In this document: piece by piece, positions 59,831 through 64,000 of the stretch
Layout: each line of letters opens with the position of its first letter
How positions within the stretch are numbered: the first letter of the stretch is position 1
Assembly: GCA_035771165.1 (NCBI GenBank)
Contig: JAWNZC010000234.1
Location: forward strand, 2,284,501 to 2,348,500
Length of the DNA: 64,000 bases
Reading direction: 5' to 3'
Origin: Paragorgia papillata
Taxonomy: Eukaryota > Cnidaria > Anthozoa > Scleralcyonacea > Coralliidae
Made by a program: the position numbers and the translations under genes
The notes under the pieces: generated by a model
What the model saw: the letters and a program-made list of their open reading frames with translations, nothing else
Told to the model about the DNA's origin: nothing
Database searches by the model: none

Positions 59831-60674
59831 TTGTTTGTTAAAAGAACCATTTATTACCACATTTCTACATTATAAATTCAACGTGAAACCATTGTCTAAT
59901 ATAATAAAAACCAATATCACGAACTCCCTCTACTATAATAGACGATTGAGAAGCGATTTCATAAACTCGTGTATCGTATTTTACCAGGGGTTTCAAACAC
60001 TCGAGAACAACAAAAATCACTTGGCCAATAATTTTCAATGCCTCGTACTTTTCAATGTTCTCTTGCGTTTGTAAAACATTCGAAAACAATTAAAATCGCT
60101 CGGCTTCTATAGCCTCGTGATTTTCATTATTCTCTCATGTTTTATAAACACTCGAGAATAATGAAAATTACTCCGTTAGAACGGCCTCGTGATTTTCATT
60201 GTCCTCTCGTGTTTGTAACTCCTGGTAAAACACTTCCACTAGTTTATGAAATATTACTTCTAAGAATATTTAAAGTTGTGGCTTTTATGAGAGTGAAATT
60301 AACATCTTGAATAATCCAAGCCATATGGACAAAGTCAACTTGGTCTGAGAATGACTTTGGAATGTCGAAATATTATAACCACTTCATCTTTCTGCCTTTC
60401 ATACATACACATACATAAAACTTTATTTCAACTCGGATTTTTGATTAGCGTATTTGCTAGTATCTCCGAAAAAAATAAACAAAATGATCATTACATAAAT
60501 TATATAAATTTCAAAAAGTGGAAAAAAGATAAACCTAACAAAATGGAAAAACGAAAAGTTAATTTGGTACGTATTTTCCAAAAGGGAAAAAAACACAAAA
60601 AAAAAACACAACAAAATATTAATACCAAACATGATAAATTTACTGTCAATGACATCCTCCAATATCAACTGGGA
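59831..60674. other. No gene; inverted TCGTGATTTTCATT repeats
   Basis: At 59985-60240 the phrase CTCGTGATTTTCATTNTTCTCTC and its inverse CTCGAGAA(C/T)AA(C/T)(A)AAAAT recur four times, an imperfect set of palindromes. The rest is A-rich and without a supported gene. Confidence 0.5.
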
Positions 60675-61560
60675 CTAGGTGCTAAAAGGTCTCATCGACA
60701 ATGAAATTTCGAATCGAATTTTTAAAAGAGATGGTGCTGCCATAATGTCATCGTCCAAAAGATTCCAACACTTAGAGGAATAATAGGCAAATGAATGTAA
60801 GCTAAATTTAGTAGTTTGAACCTTGGAAATAACAAGCTTATGCAATCCTCTTAAATTATAAGTGTTTGACCTCCATTCAAGAAGAGAGTTCAGATATACT
60901 GGTGACCTGCCACTTTTGAATTTATACACAATAACAAGCATATCCTGAATTCTGCGATTTTGAAGTGAAGTCATACCCATTTTCTCAAGGAGGGTCCCAT
61001 AAGAGCTGGATTTTCCATTAAACCATTATCCCTGAACCATACAATGGCTGTTGATAATTCACTATCTAATTTAGAAAATAATTTAGATTGATCAATATCT
61101 GAATCATAAAGCTGCTGATCGTCTGCATACACATTTAGCTTAACATGAGTAATAAAGGTAAAATAAATCATTAAGAAAATATTAAAAAATAATGGGCCTA
61201 ACACACTTCCCTGTGGAACGCCTCTCTCAATATTTTGCCAAGTTGAATAAGTATCCCCAAGCTTTACCCTTTCTTGTCTACCATGTAGGTAATCATTAAT
61301 CAAAGAGCAAATCTGACTATCGATACCATAAGCTCGTAGTTTGGTAATCAACAAAGAGTGTGGAAGACTATTAAATGCTTTGGATAAATCTATAGCAATC
61401 ATGGCAACAACTTCACCTTTATCAAGACATTTCTTCCAATCTTCAATAAGCCTTAACAATGTTGTCTGGCAACTATAGTTTTTTCTGTATGCCGATAGAT
61501 GGTCAGATATAGGAAACCCTGAGCATATGTCAAAAGTTGTGATGCCAAAATCCTTTCATA
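60675..61560 (-). pseudogene. LINE (jockey/CR1-like) reverse transcriptase fragment
   Basis: The minus strand opens at about 61550 with ISDHLSAYRKNYSCQTTLL. RT domain motifs then follow: AIDLSKAFNSLPHSLL (catalytic Asp of motif A), GVPQGSVLGPLFFNIF (motif B), and VKLNVYADDQQLY, whose ADD holds the other two catalytic Asp. After NGLMENPA an internal deletion and frame change joins directly to the LINE C-terminal region (LQNRRIQDMLVIVYKF, NTYNLRG, SFAYYSSKCWNLL). The endonuclease and RT start are missing. It is a 5'-truncated, internally deleted copy; the clade is a motif-based guess. Confidence 0.85.
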
Positions 61561-61944
61561 AATATTATTCATTGCCTTGTTTTTTATTTAGATTTTTCAA
61601 AATGTTCATTTTTGAATTATGTTTTATATTGTTTTTCGCTAAATTATCGGCTGGCTCTGGCTTTTGTCCGATCGCGCGAATTGTTGCGAGACATGTTGCA
61701 ACGGGGTGTTACGCTAGTGTGCAATGCTTCAAAAATCCGTTGCAGGGTTGCCACAATTGTTGCAAAAATTAAGTATAGAACTTCAGTAATTCTATTTTGT
61801 GTACTGGTTGCTAAACCATATTCGTTCTCATGAATGAGCGCGGTTGTATGCATGTGTATGTAAGTATGTGTGCGTGTATTTAAAAATGTTTCGTCAATCA
61901 AGTGATCAAAGCGAAAAGTTATCCATAATATATGCTATTTTAGC

Positions 61945-62126
61945 CTGTGTCACGCCGTCACTAATCGTGTTCTAGGTTATAATTGAGGATTTTAATTTTT
62001 TTTTCTACGTGGATTTTCCACAGATCTGTGGAAAGATGTCTGATTGGCCCTTTACAGTTTAATTATATTATAATTTACTAAAAATCCACGTGACCTACCG
62101 ACACGATTAGCGACGGCGTTACACAG
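61945..62126. mobile_element. MITE, 182 bp, CTGTGT ends
   Basis: The left arm CTGTGTCACGCCGTCACTAA ... CGTGTTCTAGGT has its inverse at the right (CGACACGATTAGCGACGG ... ACACAG), with an inner CTACGTGGATTTT/AAAATCCACGTG pair. There is no open frame. Confidence 0.8.
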
Positions 62127-62129
62127 ACG

Positions 62130-63595
62130 CTCTCTCGTGAGTATAAAGCGGCTGTGCACAGCTGGCTAATGATATTTCAGCATCTCGTAATAAAACCATA
62201 CAAAGTGTTATTATAATTATTCCGTAATGCGCCTCGAGTTTCTCATTGAAACGATAAGCTAGCTCTCCAAGAGCGAAGAGACAGAGTGAATGCTAATTGA
62301 GATCCTTCTAAATTTTGAATAGCCTTTCAACTAGTGTTTCAATTAAGTGTTGACATGTTAAGCGCTCGGCCAAGATGTTACACGCAGAAATCCACTGTGC
62401 TCGGTACTTGCTTGAATTACATGTAGCTAGACGTATCCCGAATACGTATTCGAAACGCGTGTTGAACACTGTTGAGACGAATCGATGCATGTGTAACCGG
62501 AGGTTAAAAGAGTAACATTATTTACAGCGAGAGTGATATATCACATTCCTTAATAATGCGAGTAGCGACCACTTTTGCTGTTTTTGCGGATTTACCTAAA
62601 GTTCAAACAGGCAAAAATGTCATTTTACAAGTATAGCGTTAGGATTAGGGGTTGGGTTAGGGATTGGGTTGGAGTTACGCAAAGGATACGCTGATATTTC
62701 ACAAGATCATCTAGTATTTTCAGCATGTTTTAATGAAAAATTTACATTGTTCAATCATTATCTGTTAACTAAATAAGTACAAGTATCCGCATGTACGCAA
62801 TGCGTACCTATTTTCAGTTCTGGTTTCCTGTACGAATTGTACACTAGCTGTTTGCTATGCATATTCCGACATAAGGAGGGCTATAGCCAAATATTTTTTT
62901 TATCATTTTAGAACATCAGTGTGATTAGAAATGGACATCTGTGGCTGGTCTGTCAGTCTTGTATATATCATCATTTATAATATCTAAACAAATTTGCAGT
63001 AAGAAAAAATTGTAAGTACATAATTGTGTAGATATATGCATGCATGCATGCATGCATGAACTTATATACTTGTTATCCTATACTTTCAGGTTACTTAGTA
63101 AGTTCAAAAGAGGTTTTAATTTTGCAGGCTATTTTGTCCTTATTTGTTTTAAAATAAAATAAAAGAAGCCTTTAAAATAACAAACAACAGATACACAGAA
63201 AAAATAGCAATTAATTAATTATATATAATAAATCTTAAAATAAGTAAAAAGGATATATAATAAATAATATTATATTATCATTATATGTACGGGAAAACAC
63301 AAAGGAAATCAGTACCATATCCGGATAATTCTATATCTGGTAAAAATCCTGATTTACATAAATTTTAGCTTTAATTTTCTCGGCTTTAACAACGTTGTTT
63401 TTCAAGCTAATAATAAACTTACTAAATGCACGGTCTATTCAAAACATTTGCAGTACGTGTTTTATTAGATTTATAACATCTAATAAGACTTTAAATCATT
63501 TATAAGGCTTATAAAATACTGCTGCTCGTGTTCAAATGCATAGTCATATGTGCTCCTAGGAGCAATATGACTATGAATTTGCAACCTTACAATTA
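62130..63595. other. No gene; G-rich telomere-like stretch and GCAT run
   Basis: At 62637-62676 the plus strand reads GTTAGGATTAGGGGTTGGG then TTAGGGATTGGGTTGG, a degenerate (TTAGGG)-like run with quadruplex-forming potential. A (GCAT)n run lies at 63036-63058. The remaining sequence is AT-rich and unassigned. Confidence 0.5.
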
Positions 63596-63599
63596 TCCA

Positions 63600-63790
63600 T
63601 CTGAGCCTCAGTGGCTCAACGATTAGAGCGTCTAACCGGTCATTAGAATGTTGCAGGTTCGAACCCTGTCTGGGGCTCAGAAATCTTTTCTGAGTAATTG
63701 AGCTTGACGAACGTCTACCGAACATTTGTTACGTATTACACCAAGCTCGCAAACGTACCACATGCACTACATGTATACGTACAACTTGTC
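63600..63790 (+). repeat. tRNA-derived SINE
   Basis: The head folds nearly as a tRNA: acceptor strands GAGCCTC/GGGGCTC, D stem GCTC/GAGC, anticodon stem TCTAA/TTAGA with loop CCGGTCA, and T arm GCAGG-TTCGAAC-CCTGT. Box A (TGGCTCAACGATTAGAGC) and box B (GGTTCGAACCC) are clear. Position 33 is C rather than T, and there are extra bases at both ends of the acceptor, so it is not a standard tRNA. A body (TTGAGCTTGACGAACGTC ... CGCAAACGTACCACATG) follows, and matching body pieces occur at 11405-11585. This is a pol III-driven SINE. Confidence 0.75.
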
Positions 63791-64000
63791 AAGTACCCAC
63801 GTATGTCCGTATAGTTTTATAGTCTTTATATCGCCTTAGCTTGTGTCAGTTTAGATCGGATAAAAGTAAAACACTGCTGCTCTTGTGTTAAATATTACTA
63901 TTAGTTTAAAACCTGTAATGTGTCATCTACTCTACAGTATGGTTTTATACCCGATTGATGTCAGAAAGTATATTCATTAGCATTTTAGAATACCCATAAT

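Noticed and set aside
63600..63676. Functional tRNA gene (anticodon loop CCGGTCA)
   Set aside because: C at position 33, extra bases between acceptor and neighbouring arms, and a following SINE body that recurs at 11.4 kb indicate a tRNA-derived SINE.

Overview
The window is AT-rich, non-coding-dominated nuclear DNA from an invertebrate animal. A cnidarian is the best guess, though not proven. Supporting points are spliceosomal introns, THAP, HARBI1 and P2RX7-type domains, Penelope-like elements (PLEs) with GIY-YIG endonucleases, hammerhead ribozyme repeats, and many short palindromic elements. It has no operons, no rRNA and no convincing functional tRNA. The only candidate ordinary host gene is the first exon of a TspO-like membrane protein (3387-3876, minus strand).

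Layout. 1-12.9 kb: a mosaic of foldback elements and MITEs (35-673, 5422-5690, 7694-8511, 10794-10986), minisatellites, a 5S-rRNA-like repeat element (1786-3193) and tRNA-derived SINE pieces. 13.1-24.1 kb: one large satellite array with ~190-bp and ~381-bp units, higher-order periods near 1.14 and 1.52 kb, and a double hairpin in each long unit. 24.1-33.9 kb: microsatellites, an inverted-repeat element holding a broken RecQ-like helicase fragment, a broken retroviral-type integrase relative, and long stretches with nothing recognisable. 33.99-37.03 kb: two tandem hammerhead ribozymes 277 nt apart (a retrozyme), directly followed by two Penelope-like elements in head-to-head inverted orientation, each ending in its own hammerhead motif.

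37.1-59.8 kb: a second satellite of ~1.094 kb units. Seven near-identical copies lie at about 44.5-52.1 kb, with older diverged copies on both sides. It has been cut up by at least six insertions. These are a 976-bp TTAA element; a 4.47-kb TTAA element carrying a P2RX7-type cysteine-rich gene and a THAP gene, itself interrupted by a 1.95-kb element with a perfect 8-bp target duplication; a retrozyme fragment; a ~4.06-kb PIF/Harbinger transposon with broken transposase and SANT/Myb genes; a second copy of the 5S-like element; and a 424-bp MITE. 59.8-64 kb: a 5'-truncated LINE reverse transcriptase, a 182-bp MITE, a G-rich telomere-like stretch and a tRNA-derived SINE.

The most notable content is the self-cleaving RNA: three canonical hammerheads of one retrozyme family and three PLE-type hammerheads (one degenerate), with retrozyme and PLE side by side. 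Second is the nested transposon stack in the 1.09-kb satellite, whose order of insertion can be read base by base from intact and filled target sites.
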